Shown: positions 48,158 to 59,754 of the stretch, one piece after another | How positions within the stretch are numbered: position 1 is the stretch's first letter | How the letters are laid out: every line of letters begins with the position of its first letter | Program-made: the position numbers and the translations under genes | Notes under the pieces: generated by a model | What the model saw: the letters and a program-made list of their open reading frames with translations, nothing else | What the model was told of the DNA's origin: nothing | Database searches by the model: none | Origin: Perilla frutescens | Taxonomy: Eukaryota; Streptophyta; Magnoliopsida; Lamiales; Lamiaceae | Reading direction: 5' to 3' | Length of the DNA stretch: 64,000 nucleotides | Assembly: GCA_026008535.1 (NCBI GenBank) | Contig: BRKX01000006.1 | Location: forward strand, 4,734,501 to 4,798,500

Positions 48158-50299
48158 AAGCAGCACCGCGGGGGCCAGGGCGCCGTGGCGCTTGGACGCG
48201 GGGGGCTGGTTCGGCAGCTCCGGCACGTTTTCGTGCGGAGGTCATAACGTTCGCCTCGGTTGGAGTTACGAGACCCATGAGTACTCAAATCGAAGCTCTT
48301 TCGATGACCTACGAGGTAGAAGTGGCCAATCGTCTGGAATCTCGATCGTTCGAATCGGATTTTCCATCCCCGTTTGTGGTAATTTCGGATGCCTTAAGCT
48401 TTTAAATTTTTGTGTTTTAAGTTATAGTTAAGGGTCAAGGGTTTAGATATCATTTCGATGTATTATTAGGAGCTTGAATAAGGTTTCAAGTCATTGATCG
48501 ACTTTCATAAAGATGAGGTGAACCCCGAGGAGGCCTGAGGAAGGATTTTCGGCTCGTTGCTTCGTCTACTTGCTCGTTATCGAGGTGGGTGGTTCTAAAC
48601 CAAGTATAAGGTTTGAGCTATTAAGCTCTAGAAGCATGATAGGGCAAGATGAATATCCAATTAAAATATTTTATGCTTTGCCTGTTTAGTCTCTGTACAA
48701 AAGAAGGAAAGGAAAGGAAGTTATATGCATGATATTATTGAATTGTTATTTGAGTTTGATAAAGTAAAGTAAGTTATTATAAGTGAGCTCTCAAGTATGT
48801 TTAGATATGTTAGAATTGTTTAAATATGATTGATGCTAGCCTGAGATCTAGAATTGCTTTAATTCCAATCCATGTTTATCCGCGTTCATTTCCTCGCATT
48901 TGAATGTTTATGCTTTGTTAAAGCTCGTATAGTTAAGGATTAAGGATTTCCTTTTAGGGTAAGTTATAAATCCCTTATAGGCCGAGATCATGTTCAATTA
49001 AGAATTAGTCTTAGATGATTGCTCTAGGCTTGGTATTGCTAGCTAAGTTAAGTAAGTAAAGAAGGTTAAAGTTAAGTGAGGAAGGTTAAGGTTAAGTAAA
49101 GAAGGAATTTAAGGAAGGATATAGCTTCTGTTGTAAGCCGGTTATCGAGCTCAAAGAACAGTTTATTTGCATTATCATGTCGTGACCTTCGAGTCACCGA
49201 GTTGAACATTTGAAAGTAAAGGGAGTCACTGTTGGGTAATCCCCTCGCATACTCAGAGGATACTTGAGGTAACCCCTCTCTTATCCTAAGGCATAAGGGT
49301 GCAGTAGACAGCAGGTTTGAGCCAGAAAAGGCGCCAAGAAAAGGAAGTAAAAGGTTTTGCGGATATGGAAAGGGCTTTTACGTTTTGCTTTCTATATACC
49401 GTCAGTTTAAAATTGGATATTCCAAAGTTTATTAAAGAGTTTTCTCATAAAACCCCACTAAGTACATTAGTGCTCACACCCTCTTTTTCAAATGTTTTCA
49501 GGTTGAGATGCTGAGGCCGGTGATGTGCTGCTGGTGGGGTTGTCTGAGGTTTCAAGTTTGTTGCTCTATATGGTTACATAATTTCCTTCCGCTATGTTTC
49601 TGCTAAGTACTCTGATGTTAGTATTTAGTCTTGGTATGTATAACTTGATTCTTGATAGTAGCATGTTTTAAATGCTACGAATCCTAGTTATCAATAAAGT
49701 CTTTGAAGCATGATCTTTTGACATACCCGTCTATGCCTTATTGATTCTGAGTTATTTGAATAGTCATACTTGTTGAGCATTTTGGTATCTATTCATCTTC
49801 AGTTGACTTGTGAATAAGTCTTGAATGCTTGTTATTATTGTTCGCCTACAAAGAGCCTTTTCTTTCCAAGCATGATTCTGTTCGTTCAAGTTAACCTTAA
49901 GTTGTTTTCTTGGTGCGTCCTATGATTAGGACAATAAGATATATTTGACTCCAACCTATTTATGAGTCTTAGTTGATGTGACCTATGATTAGGTCTTGTT
50001 TATTTGAAAAGTCAAATTCCTATCTTTTTGTCTTTGGATTCTGTTTAAATTTCGGTTGGTCTATGATTTGGCATTCCTTTGACTCAAGTGAATCCTTTGA
50101 CCCATTTGACCCGATTGAACCCTTTGACCCTTATTGATTCATTGAAAACGATAGTTCTTCCAAGTCATAAAGTTAAGTTTCCTAAGTTCTTGAGGCGCTA
50201 ACTTAGTTTAATTTTAAAAACACCCCCCTGGATTTTTGATTTTTCGTGCTATTTTACGCACAACAACCCCGTCTCCATCCTCGGGACCGGACTATTACA

Positions 50300-51540
50300 T
50301 ACTATCCGACTTCATCTTTTCTCATTTTCTTTGTGAGATAAGGCGAAGTTATGGTACCACTCTCTGGATGCTGACTCAGTCAAGACGTGGTCTGAGCTTT
50401 GTAAGAAGTTCCTAGCAAAATATTGCGCACCAAGCAAGACTCTGAGGATGAAGAACGACATCACTCAATTTAGAGAGTTCGATCAGGAGCCTTTGTACGA
50501 AGCATGGGAGAGGTTTAGAGATCTCATCCGAAAGTGCTCAAAACATGGATTTCAGCCCGATCAACATGTGTGTTATTTCTACAATGGTTTGATGGAAGGC
50601 ACTCGAGATAGAATTGATGCAGTTGCAGGAGGTGCCTTGTTGGAATTGTCTGCAGAGGAAGCTATGGATTTGTTGGAAAGAATGGCTGCAAACAGTGCTT
50701 AGTGGCCATCGCAGAGAAACTCAGTCAGGAAAGTGGCCGAGATTTCGACTTCTGATGATCTGAAGGAGTTAACAGCCCAAATGTCTACTATGGCGAAAGG
50801 AATTACATTGCTGACAAAGAATAATGTGGCCTTAGTAGAGAATGTGTCGGAGTAAGTAGTAGCAGTTCACGATGATTTAGTTGATGTGAACTACATGCAA
50901 GGTCGAGACTACAACAACAATTATCGACCAAATCAAGAAGGAAATCCATACAATCAGTTTGGGCAGAGGAACAATGATAAGATAAGCTATGGAAATCCAA
51001 ACAACTTTCAGCAGCCACCTCTCGGGTTCTCCACCACCAATGGAGTCATCAATGAAGGGAAGAAACCGGATCTAGAAGATCTTCTAGGGTCATTTATGAC
51101 TGCTACCAAACAGAGGATGGACGTCGAAGCTGCAAAGGTGGACAATCTGACAATAGCCTTCAACAAGTTCACTGTCAACACGGGGACACAATTGAAGTCT
51201 ATGGAGACTCAAATTAGTCAGTTGGCCAAGATCGTTGGAAGCCAGCAGCAAAAAGACCAATACTCGAGTAATACAGAGGTAAACCCGAAGGAGCAGTACA
51301 ACGCAATTCATGTGTGCAGTAGAATAGATGAAGCGGATGAGCATAAGACTGCAGCTATTGCTGAAGAGGCACCTGAGCCCAAATATGTGCCCCCGCCTCC
51401 ATATGTTCCTCCATTGCCGTTTTCCCCAACGACTGAAGAAGCAAGAGAAGGAGAATCAGTTTGCTAAATCTTCAAGAAACTATCCATCAGCATACCATTC
51501 GCTAAAGCACTTGAGAAGATGCCAAAGTATGCTCAATTCA
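50300..51540 (+). pseudogene. Athila-like gag, second part
   Basis: Continues gag after the solo LTR: FREFDQEPLYEAWERFRDLI and CSKHGFQPDQ, typical Athila capsid motifs. A Gln/Asn-rich C-terminal region (NYRPNQEGNPYNQFGQRNND) follows, then LEDLLGSFM and THGTQLKSMETQISQLAK-like sequence (here NTGTQLKS). Stops at 50,700, about 50,853 and 51,465 break it. Confidence 0.75.
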
Positions 51541-51624
51541 TGAAGAAGATTTTGGCTAAGAAGAAAAAGATCGGAGAAGCGGAATGGGTGCATTTGTCTG
51601 AAGAATACAGTACAACAAAAACAA

Positions 51625-52230
51625 GTGCCAACAAAGTTGAAGAATCCGGGCAGTTTTTCTATCTTATGCCATATTGGAAGCTCCAGTTTTGATAATGTGC
51701 TGTGTGATTTGGGATCTAGCATCAATCTGATGCCATTTTCTGTATATCAACAGCTGGGACTGGGCCCATTGAAGCCAACAGTTGTAACTCTACAGCTAGC
51801 TAACCGGTCTCTGAGATCCCCAAGGGGAATTGTTGAAGATGTGCTGGTGAAGGTTGGAAAATTTATTTTTCCAACCGATTTTATTGTGCTAGACATGAAG
51901 GTAGATCACCGAGTTCCTCTGATTTTTGGGAGGCCATTCCTTGCCACGGCGGGCGCGGTTGTTGAAGTGAAGAAAGGAACTCTACTGTTACAAGTGGAAG
52001 ATGAAAGTGAAATTTTCACTGTTTATCGACTGCTTGGAAGCTCAACTCATACGGAGGTAAAAATGGTGGAAGTGGTGAAAGCTCCTGAAGAATTTGATGG
52101 ACCTCCTGCGTCTGTTAAGCCGAAGAAGCTGCTCCAAGCTCGAGAAGATGAGAAAATTAAATCTAAGAAAAAGAATAGAGTGCATTGGGAGCGAGCCATC
52201 TCGATTTCCCTGACGGAGTTTATGAGATGA
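51625..52230 (+). pseudogene. Athila-like aspartic protease
   Basis: 201 codons open. The active-site region NVLCDLGSSINLMP corresponds to the plant retroelement D-L/T-G-A/S-S motif. A flap-like part (VTLQLANRSLRSPRGIVEDV) and RVPLIFGRPFLATAGAVV, the conserved C-terminal protease block, follow. Normal Athila elements continue into reverse transcriptase here; this one ends in a Lys-rich tail and a stop. Confidence 0.8.
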
Positions 52231-53780
52231 GGATTGATGTGGCGTCGCGCTTCACCAAATCATTCTTAACTAGTTTCAAGAAGATGTCGAGCTCGAGACA
52301 ATAAATCAAGCGCCGATTAGGAGGAAACCCAATATTGTGGTACTTCGTTTTTGTTTTGTTTTTTTTCTTTTATGGTTTTCTTTTCTCTAATTTCTCATGC
52401 AGGTAAAAAAAAAAGGTCTTCAGTTTCCTCACCCTCCACCTTGGTGAGTTTGTTCTTTAGGATACTCCACTTCTTTTTCCTCCAAACTTATTCTCCTGAC
52501 GTGTGAATAAGTTTGGGGGAGGGGGTTCGTGTGGTAGTATCCTGAATTTATCTGTTTATTTATTTTACTTAGGTTGTTGTTTTTGTTTTTATTGTTTTGT
52601 TTTTAGAAGTAGTTTGATGTTGCTTTTGATTATCTCTGGATTTTTCTATCTATTTGAAAATGGTTTGTACTAAGATATCGGAGAATATTTGTGAAATGAA
52701 TGTGAATCTATGGAGTTGTGGAGACTTAAATAGCTAATGATGAGACTGTTTTTATTTAAAAATTTGCTAATTGAGTATGTTATGATAGATTGCTTTGTGC
52801 TTTGATAGATTTCTAGAAATTTTGCCTTTAGAAAGTGATTGAGCATGAGAGATTTTGAGCCTAAGACTTGTAGTCTTATTCGTTTCTGGTGTGATTATCA
52901 ATTTCGTATGTGATCTCTAGAACTTGCCTTCATATCTCTCTCGAGACTACGTGTTGTGTGATGATAGTTTGAAAATGATTTAAGGCCATTTTTGTTAGCC
53001 AATTTTTACCCATACACTTATCCTGATAAAATAATTATCCTTAGTCAGCCACGTTGAGCCTTAAAGTCTATTTTCTTAAGTTACCTGTTCATTGAAAATT
53101 TGTGGAGAAAAGATAATTGAAAATTTATGGAATGATGGGTAGTTGGGGTTGGTGTAGAGGTTGTATTACCCTGAAAATTGGTATGGATTTAGATACTCGC
53201 AGTGATTACTTCAAAGGAATGAAAAAAGAAAAAAAAAGTGAGCATGAAAATAAAAATTTATACCAAGGGAATTAAATGGGACTCAAAGAGTCTAATGGGG
53301 CTGGAGATTGATTGACAAGGTTGGAAGAGGATCTAAAAAGGATCCTACTGTGGAGTGTTATTTGTTTGGAGGGTGTCAGAGTTCATTTAACTTAGTCACT
53401 TAACCAAAATTTTCCCACCTTAGCCGAAGCCTATATTACAACCAATGACAAAGTCCTTTTTGATTCTTACTTTGAAGCACACATTTTTGTGGTGGAGAGA
53501 TGAGATTAATTGCAAGCATATGGTGGATTATATGCATTGAATTAATTTTTGAGTGTAAACACGTCTTTTTTAAACACTTGTGTGATGAGAGAAAATACAC
53601 ACCCGGAGAGATTCACTATTTTAAAGGCATGATTTGTTGAGTTTATCTTTGTACATTGTGGTTTTGATCTACATACTTGATTGAAAAAAAATAGTTTATT
53701 CTCTGAAGCATTACACGTTTGACGATCCACGTTTCAGTTCTTTCATGTTTCTCAGATGTTCAAGGACGAACATGTCTCTA
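52231..53780 (+). other. Non-coding 3' region of the Athila-like element
   Basis: No RT, RNase H or integrase motif is seen in any frame. A G-rich tract, aagtttgggggagggggttcg, at about 52,509-52,530 looks like an extra polypurine tract. Confidence 0.6.
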
Positions 53781-53793
53781 AGTTTGGGGGAGT
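53781..53793 (+). other. Polypurine tract of Athila-like element
   Basis: AGTTTGGGGGAGT directly before the 3' LTR, with the usual Athila form. Confidence 0.85.
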
Positions 53794-55184
53794 TGATAAA
53801 CCCTTGTTTTTCAATGGTTTATATGCATTTTGAAGTCTATATGGATAGTAGTTGATGAGCATTGCATGTATGAATTAACAAGTTTCGCATAGTTTTCTAT
53901 ATTATGTGAAGTGTCACGTTTTTACTCTTTTTGAAGGAATTTAGTACCAAATATTTTATGAGATGAATTTGAGCTTGAAAAGAGCCTACAACGATATAGG
54001 ATTGAGTAAGGAGCGCGCTGCAACTTGAATCGAGTCAATCGGATTAGAAACGAGTGAGAACGGAGTAAAACGGTGAAGAGTGTCAGCGGCAGATTTTCGC
54101 GCACGGCCCGTGCGGAAAGACACTCTTCACGCACGGCCCGTGCGGGTCTAGGCAAAACTCGATCAGTGAGTTACGCACGGCCAATGCGCTAGAACCACCT
54201 TAGCGCACAGCCCGTGCACCGTGAGGCGGTTTGAGGCGGATTTTTCTCTCTTTCCTTGTTCGATTCCAACACCCATCCAAACTCGTCCCAACTATTTAAG
54301 GCTTATTTGAGTACGAAAATTACACAACTTTTACCCTATAAAGAGAGCAGAGACATCGTGGAGAAGACAGAGAAGAGACTACAGAGAGATTGATGAAGCG
54401 CATCATAGACTAAGTTTATTTTATACTTTATTCGATTAGAACTATCATGTTGACGACTTTTATTTATTTATTTCCTTTGGATTTTGAATACAACATGAGT
54501 AGCTAAATTATTTGAGATTCTAGGGTTGTTGAATGTTGATGGATTTATGATTTGACGTAATTTATTCTTCATTTCTATTTCTTGTTTACGCATCCTTGAT
54601 TATTGTTATCTTGTGTGAATGAATTGATCAACATTTACATTTGTGTAGTTAATTTATTATTCACTCGAGAGAGGTTAATAGATTAATGGATTAAGATTGC
54701 ATAACACGAGTCTGCTAGATCGAGAGATTGGTAGGTGTCGTGAGGAGAATAAATCTGAGGTTTTGTTTGAGTTAGATAATAATTCGAGATCGAGAGATAA
54801 AAATTAGAGCCTAATCTACTGTTATAGCTTACTCGAGAGAGAGGTTGTAATTACATTTGTGATACTCCTACAAGAGTTAGAAGTAAATCGGTTTAATAAA
54901 TTATCTAACAATCGAAAATCCATTAATCATAAGCACCCTAGGATCCGTCTTTTATCTGTTTATCCATTTTGTTTGCTTGATCTATTTATTTTATTTTCAG
55001 CATTTTAGTTAATTAAATTCAAACTTTTAATTTGGTTCTCTAGATAAAGTAGGACAAAAGAATTGGGTAATTAGCTGCATTACATAGCCAGTCTCTGTGG
55101 ATATGACCTTGCTCACCATTGTTTTGCTATAAATTAGCTCGTGCACTTGCGAGTAGTATTTTAGGTGAAATAAAATACCGAACA
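53794..55184 (+). repeat. 3' LTR of Athila-like element
   Basis: 1,391 bp, TGATAAACCC to CCGAACA, the same length as the 5' LTR. It contains four copies of a CGCACGGCCCGTGCG-type palindrome at 54,100, 54,130, 54,174 and 54,204. Confidence 0.95.
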
Positions 55185-55189
55185 AGAAT
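55185..55189. repeat. Target-site duplication (right), Athila-like element
   Basis: AGAAT, identical to 45,207-45,211. Confidence 0.93.
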
Positions 55190-55271
55190 CGTCATTCCAT
55201 TCAGACCCTCATTCCATCACTAAGCTTATTCCATTCATACCTAATTTCATTATATCACACCAATCACCCTC

Positions 55272-55385
55272 TAGGAGTTTTGCATATTTCATTACCGTTA
55301 ATTACTAATTGTATAAATTAGTAATATTCTATGAAAGTGTTTATTAATTTGCACCATTTAAAATAATTTAAGCTCACAGTATAAG
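55272..55385. repeat. ~157-bp tandem repeat, rest of unit 3
   Basis: Continues the unit cut at 44,403 (taggagttttgcatatttc..., then gcaccatttaaaataattta), in the same order as in units 1 and 2. Confidence 0.7.
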
Positions 55386-55629
55386 TATCTGACCGGAAAT
55401 TCGCTAATATACTTGTAGTGTATTTTTGGACATTTTCCCTTTATAAAACTGTAGGCTATAAAAGAGAAAAATACGAGGGTCATGTTAAGAATTTTCCTTA
55501 ATGGTTACCATTGTTTCCAAGGGCTAGCTTTCTTTTGTGTCTTATACGTATCTTGCGTATATTATATCTATATGTGGGCTCTCTTTAATTTGTGTCATAT
55601 AGTAATAGTATTTATACGTACGTATCTCT

Positions 55630-55665
55630 GCGTATATATAGGTAGCTAGGGTATATATGGTTTTG
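55630..55665 (+). promoter_or_regulatory. Putative TATA boxes of MATH gene 1
   Basis: gtatatatagg and ggtatatatgg lie 40-70 bp before the ATG at 55,704. They are plausible core promoter elements; an exact transcription start cannot be read. Confidence 0.4.
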
Positions 55666-55703
55666 AATTATCGGTTTTAAAAGCTAATCTTTTACCTCCA
55701 TCA

Positions 55704-56819
55704 ATGAGTAGGCGGCGGTCCACCTCTGAGCGGCTTGAAGCGGTGGAGAAGGGTTTGGAGGTTGTCTCTACTACGTTGGCTCGCATCCAAAAGGATACTC
55801 AAACCAACTTCTTTCACCTTCAGGCCTTGATTTCGTCTCTTTTCGATAAGCATGTTGCCGCGAATCATGTCAACGGTGGTTCATCTTCAAGATTAATTTT
55901 CTATTTTTTATACGATTTATCTTCTCTAATATTATTGCGTTTTGATCATTCTTAAATGTTTTCGCCAGATCCAGAATTTATCGAGGAAACGAAGAAAAAC
56001 GACGTAATCATGTCATATAAGCGGGAATGGAAGATCTCGGATTTCTCAAAAATCCAACATGTTTGGACTTCTGAGGAGTTCTGCATTGGCCATCACCGAA
56101 GGTAACTTATTTTTACCCATTTTTTAATTTCCATTCATTAATGAAAATACTCTTGTTAACCAATGGTGGGACAATGGAAATTGCCGTATAATTAAGGTAT
56201 TTTTGACCCTTCACCGTATATCAAAGTTGCTAGAAAATGTTTATAAGTTTGTATCTATAAAATGTTTCTTAGTGTAGTATCCCGAATTTTCCACGTACAT
56301 TTGGCCATTTAATTTGATGCAGAAGAGTTTTAATTTGTTGTAATATTCCCAGGAAGATTCACTTATATCCAAACGGACGTGAAAATTATGAAGATAATCG
56401 CTACGCCTCCATATCTCTGGTGTTAGTTAATCCAGATGCACGTGATCCTCACCAGCCTGTGAAAGTAGAGTGTCGCCTCCACATAAAAAACAATCTTTAT
56501 GACACCTGCGGCCACTTTGAAAACTGTAAACTTCTATTTCTCAACTCTTTACAATTCCTATGATTTGTTGCATATAGAAAATTGATTATTAGTCATTATT
56601 AATTAGCACGTTCTGAATTCTACGATATTGATGCGTTTGCTTGCAGTTAGTGGTTGGTTTTGTAACACTTATGAACGGTGGGGATTTGATGAATTCGTAG
56701 AGATAGCGGAAATGCGTGACCCCTCCAATGGCTTTGTTGTTGATGACTGCTGCTTGCTAGAAACAGAAATCTCTGTGCTGGCTATTGGAGAAGAGTATTA
56801 TTTCTCTGATGATTGTTGA
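55704..56819 (+). CDS. MATH-domain protein, single MATH, four exons
   Basis: My gene model has exons 55,704-55,875, 55,969-56,101, 56,353-56,525 and 56,647-56,819. All introns are GT-AG and the frame joins without breaks to give 216 aa. Residues ~76-210 form one MATH (TRAF-homology) domain: REWKISDFSKI, the KIHLYPNGRE strand, SISLVLVN, VECRLHIKN, the WGFDEFVEIAEM strand, GFVVDDCCLLETEISVLA. MATH domains bind peptide motifs of partner proteins and often oligomerise; plant copies without BTB are numerous and mostly uncharacterised. Residues 1-57 (MSRRRSTSERLEAVEKGLEV...) are a charged, coiled-coil-like extension unlike the family and reminiscent of gypsy gag N-termini. A shorter start at 56,010 would give a bare 145-aa MATH protein. 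The exon-1/2 join is the least certain part. Confidence 0.75.
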
Positions 56820-59715
56820 TATGTGCGACTTTTATTTCTCGAGATCACTTTTGTAATTAAACACAATTATTAATCTAAATTTTAGTTGGACGAGCGTCGA
56901 AATATATATGTTTCGAAATAAACAATTTCACGTGCAACATATAAAGGGTATCAAATATCAATATATACCACTAACTTAATTACAAAGTTTATGATCGAGA
57001 TAAGTGGTAATTTGATCAAATTAGATGATGTATTTATAAGTATTTTAAAGCTAGATGATCCAGAAAACTCGAAATCAGTTCTTGCATGACACTCAACTTT
57101 GAAACAGAAAACTACTTCTATTGGGAATGAATTTGATGCAAGATAAAGATACGACCAATACGATCGAAAAGTCTAGCCACAGCCCACAAGTTACAGATAA
57201 CCTGCAGCCGCAGCTCCAAAGCCATAAACCTAATAGATACTCAAAAGCCAAACCTAATTACGAGGAACAAAAATAACAAATAAGTAAAGCATCGAAAGCA
57301 ATAATTTAAAGAGCAACAATTCCTCCAGCGACGAGTAAAAACAGTGAGGCGAGACCTCCCTATATATATAGGGAGTGGTTCCAGAGAGAACCAACCCGGT
57401 GTGAGAATTAGGAATCGATCCACGCTCTCTTCAATTTTAAGATTGAATGGAGATTTGATCAAAAAAGAAGTTGACATTACTCTAAATAAAAGGAACAAAA
57501 AAAAAAACGATGTGGCATCTTCGTAATTTTGTAAATGTCAAGGTCAAAAAAATAAAACAAACTTCCTAGACGCATGCTAACAAAAAAAATGAATTTACCG
57601 ATGCATTATAAGCATTGGTAAGTCTAACATTTACATTAATGATGCTAACATTACGAGACTATACCTAGTCAAATGCATAATGAAAAACAACTAATTTTTT
57701 AATGCAAAACTGTTTTTCTTAGTAAATAATTAAATGATGAATTTTATATGGTTGGAAAATTAATTAACTCTAATTTTCAACAAAAAAAAACTTCAAAAAA
57801 ATATTAACTGTGATCGAAGTTATATGGATTCGATTGAATATTGTCAGTTACATGCATGTGAATATATTTCAAATTTAGCTTTAATGCATATTATAATGTT
57901 TTGTGAGCATCATAGAATATATTCATTTAGCATTACATATCGTCATGAGTTTAGAAAATGTTTCATTGTCATTGTAATAAATATTATATTATGAATATAT
58001 AAACCACTAATTACCTTAATTTATAGAACATTTTAAGTTATGTTAACAAAACTGAATGACACCGCTAACCAATAAATTAACAATGCTAACACAGTTAATA
58101 TCACATAATGCTACTATTAGTATATATGATAATGCTAACGTTAGTATATGATAATGTTAATGTTAACATTCTCAATGTTAACACTGGCAGTAACATTAGC
58201 ATTCATTTATGTTACCATCACATGATTGTTTATATATAAAAATATAAAAACACGACATCTTTGTAGTTTATAGATAATTAATATTTTAGTTAATAAGTTA
58301 ATATCATTTTTTATTTATCCGGTTGTCTTTTTTTATCAGATAATTATTATTTCGAGTCTAAAAAAATTAAGTTGACAACCGTTAATGAAATAATTGCTCG
58401 ATTACACGCATATACATAGGTATATATATATACATACATAGTGTATTGTAATATAATATATTTCAAATAATTGTATAAATAATTAATAAACAACTACAAC
58501 AAAATATTATATTATAAATTGCGCAACACTTATTTGTATACAACATTTGTAGTATCATTTGTTACACTATCATCATCTTTATAAATAAAACTTTCAAACC
58601 AGCACGACTTGCAACTCGTGAAACAGTTATGTATAACTGAGCATAATTAAAAACTAATAAATAGTATAACAATAACTTATGCTTAATTTTAAATGTTTTT
58701 AAGTTTATATATTTTTATAGATTTGTTTGATTTAACTCTTAAGAAATTGATACTTATGTTTTATGTAAAATAAATATAGTCAAAATATGTTTAATAAATA
58801 TATATTGAAACATGAAAAAATCAATTTAAGATACTATAATAATGCAACTTATATATCTTCATTTTATTTCATTAAAATATGGTTGATTACACTTTAGTAA
58901 CCAACGTTGAGTTCTTTTATACTTGTGTTCTAAAATTTCAAAATTTACATATTGATATTGTACGTTTGCATAAATTAACGCTTATAGTGATAGGGCAATT
59001 ACACGAGCTTACAAATGTTAACATGAACTGCTAAAAATTATGGAGAGCAACAATATCCAATATTTGTACAAATGGAATAAACTAAAGAATGAGTTTAAAA
59101 TATTTTTAACAATACGCGCCAACATTTGCGAGGCCGAAAAAATTGTACTAGTTCTATAAGTTTTTATTTGTACAAACATTATTAGTTAATATGCAATTTT
59201 TTAAAAGTTTGGGACAAAAATCTAAAAACATCCAATTTTCGAGTACTAAAATGTAACGAACCCTATAAAATATGGTAACTATGATTGTGTATCTAATAAC
59301 ATTAGACTATACATTCTAAAAAATAATATAATAGACTATATAAATTTATAAATATCAATCTCTCTTTCATTTAGTTCTTCATTTAATTAGAATGTTAAAT
59401 TGTTAACTATGTCATGTCCAATAAAATTAAAAAAATATTATAAATGTTATATCTACATATAAAGTGTAATAAAACATGCTACCGATTATGATATTTTACG
59501 AAATAATTTGCTTAATTATATTATTTAATGTATTTAATATATGTTGGTGATTATTTGACATAATAAAATATATCGAGCGTTATCAATCACTTCTTAATAT
59601 GTGAAAACTCTCATATTTATTCATTCGTGCAAATAATTTTAAATGTCATACATATAAGAAAATATATTATTGAGCATATCACAAATGAATTCTAAAATAA
59701 AACATGTGTATGATA

Positions 59716-59754
<39 letters not shown>

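Larger units (their letters stand above)
47210..50299 (+). mobile_element. Solo LTR, 3,090 bp, probably Ty3/gypsy
   Basis: It begins TGTAACATCC and ends GACTATTACA, with a 5-bp TACTA duplication on both sides. There is no primer site, coding region or partner LTR. A TATAAATAG promoter box at 47,897-47,905 is followed by a (GA)n leader and a very GC-rich zone (48,020-48,240). Length and termini suggest a Tekay-like chromovirus. The structure fits unequal recombination between two LTRs, leaving one. The short frames inside, including the proline-rich ones across the GC zone, are not credible genes. Confidence 0.8.
45212..55184 (+). mobile_element. Athila-like retrotransposon with gag and protease only
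   Basis: A 9,973-bp plus-strand element with two 1,391-bp LTRs, a tRNA-Asp-like primer site, broken gag, a protease segment, ~1.5 kb of non-coding DNA and a polypurine tract. No reverse transcriptase, RNase H or integrase is seen between 52,230 and 53,780, so it is a non-autonomous derivative similar in layout to terminal-repeat gag-only elements. The LTRs differ by roughly 5% by eye, so it is much older than the Tekay copy. A solo LTR sits inside gag. The AGAAT duplication is perfect. Confidence 0.88.
44404..55271. mobile_element. PIF/Harbinger-like element, split by a retrotransposon
   Basis: The ends GGACGTGATTGGTATGA and (inverted) GAGGGTGATTGGTGTGA are imperfect inverted repeats. A 3-bp TAA/TAG duplication at 44,401-44,403 and 55,272-55,274 fits PIF/Harbinger. 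Without the 9,973-bp insertion it would be about 890 bp. There is no coding capacity. Confidence 0.6.

Noticed and set aside
47888..48431. Long proline/arginine- and glycine-rich frames across the GC-rich zone
   Set aside because: They exist in several frames on both strands because GC-rich DNA lacks stop codons. The zone is the leader of a solo LTR.
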